From the NCBI GenBank assembly GCA_900095095.1, contig FMBT01000416.1:1-64000 (forward strand): a stretch of DNA of 64,000 bases, given 5' to 3'. Shown piece after piece: positions 63,492 through 64,000 of this stretch; position 1 is the stretch's first letter; each line of letters opens with the position of its first letter. The notes beneath the pieces are model-generated. The model worked only from the letters and a program-made list of their open reading frames with translations, made no database searches and had not been told where the DNA came from. This stretch comes from Fragilariopsis cylindrus CCMP1102. Taxonomy: Eukaryota > Bacillariophyta > Bacillariophyceae > Bacillariales > Bacillariaceae. A program made the position numbers and the translations under genes.

Positions 63492-64000
63492 TTATATTTC
63501 CTCCGGTAACTGACTGGTATCGATAATTATTGTAGCTATTGCTGTAACTGTTACGAATCCTATTTCGCAATCTGACACTGTTGTAGATGTGGTGTTTCCT
63601 CCGCTTACTTTTGCGGTCGCTGTTGCGGTCGCAGTTGCTGTCGCTGTTGCGCAAGCCATAAAGCCCGGTCCTGCGGTAGCTGTTGATGTGGCTGTTGCGA
63701 TCGCTATGGCGAGCGCTACTCCGGCAATATTTCCGGTTGCTGTTGCTGTTGCTGTCGCTGTTGATGTTGCTGTTGCGGTCGCTATTAGGGAGACGGCTCG
63801 TACATTCGCTGTCCCTATCGCTGTTGCTGTTGCTACTTCATTCACTGATGAGGCAGAGGGTACTGTTGCGGTAGCAGTTGCGGTCGCTGTTATGAGAGAT
63901 TGTGATGTAGATATCGATGTCGATTGGTCGATTTTTGTTTCGGTCACTGTAATTGTCGCTGTGTCGGCCCGGGGTCCCCAAGTCGGGACACCACTTGGCT
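63492..64000 (-). CDS. Ala/Thr dipeptide-repeat protein, partial (N-terminus outside window)
   Basis: The frame is open from the right edge of the window to a stop at 63492, so the 5' part is missing; the internal ATG at 63947 is not necessarily the start, since codons for PSGVPTWGPRADTATITV precede it. The protein is dominated by TATATATA-type runs broken by short hydrophobic patches (NIAGVALAIAIA) and ends VTVTAIATIIIDTSQLPEEI. At DNA level this is a degenerate GCGGTCGCTGTT-type (plus strand) repeat. Such Thr/Ala-rich proteins resemble mucin-like or cell-wall proteins; no domain is recognised. It is richer in GC than the surroundings. Confidence 0.55.
   Translation of the reverse strand, partial: PSGVPTWGPRADTATITVTETKIDQSTSISTSQSLITATATATATVPSASSVNEVATATAIGTANVRAVSLIATATATSTATATATATGNIAGVALAIAIATATSTATAGPGFMACATATATATATATAKVSGGNTTSTTVSDCEIGFVTVTAIATIIIDTSQLPEEI

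Overview
The window looks like nuclear DNA of a diatom (Bacillariophyta); the species cannot be named from sequence alone. The reasons are AT-rich spacers, single short GT-AG introns (about 120-200 nt in the cases traced), Asp/Asn/Ser/Gln-rich low-complexity stretches inside coding regions, several predicted N-terminal targeting sequences with an 'AF'-type cleavage context of the kind used for secondary plastids (FKBP, triosephosphate isomerase, a family-16-like methyltransferase), helicase-associated-domain and ShK-like proteins, and Ty1/Copia and Ty3/Gypsy retrotransposons. Genes lie on both strands with no operon-like order.

Layout. 1-2.3 kb: 5' part of a decayed Ty3/Gypsy element running off the left edge (gag, zinc knuckle, protease, entry to reverse transcriptase). 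3.6-3.9 kb: a six-unit, 50-bp minisatellite. 4.3-5.1 kb: a multi-pass membrane protein. 5.56-13.57 kb: a complete but frame-broken 8.0-kb Copia element on the minus strand with nearly identical 266-bp LTRs. 14.5-15.9 kb: a three-exon secreted protein resembling the dirigent/allene-oxide-cyclase barrel. 17.0-19.2 kb: a DUF819 membrane protein. 20.3-20.8 kb: a small surface protein made of two near-identical Cys repeats. 21.7-22.4 kb: a hypothetical protein split over two frames. 22.9-24.2 kb: a sulfotransferase. 24.8-27.1 kb: a decayed minus-strand coding region, a helicase-associated-domain protein and an ShK-like remnant. 28.1-30.7 kb: two unknown proteins among duplicated spacer modules. 31.5-33.8 kb: a LarA-like (DUF2088) protein. 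34.1-35.3 kb: an FKBP-type isomerase. 36.2-37.1 kb: an F-box/LRR-like protein. 37.5-39.7 kb: a SAM methyltransferase. 40.7-41.8 kb: a plastid-type triosephosphate isomerase. 44.1 kb: a 190-bp MITE with perfect TA target-site duplications. 44.6-51.6 kb: an unknown protein, a type I membrane protein and a SPRY-like protein. 52.3-54.2 kb: a frame-broken radical SAM gene of the ArsS arsenosugar/selenoprotein family. 55.3-64 kb: an ABM-domain protein, a Q-rich protein, a second methyltransferase, an acidic secretory protein and an Ala/Thr-repeat protein running off the right edge.

The most interesting single locus is ArsS: an in-frame TGA sits exactly where the family has Cys or selenocysteine, followed at once by a 10-bp hairpin, yet the same gene carries several one-base frame breaks. 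One-base shifts, mostly in homopolymers, recur in at least three host genes and in the Copia element, so uncorrected assembly indels must be excluded before calling any of them pseudogenes. Functions below come from motif recognition by eye; no database search or folding program was run.
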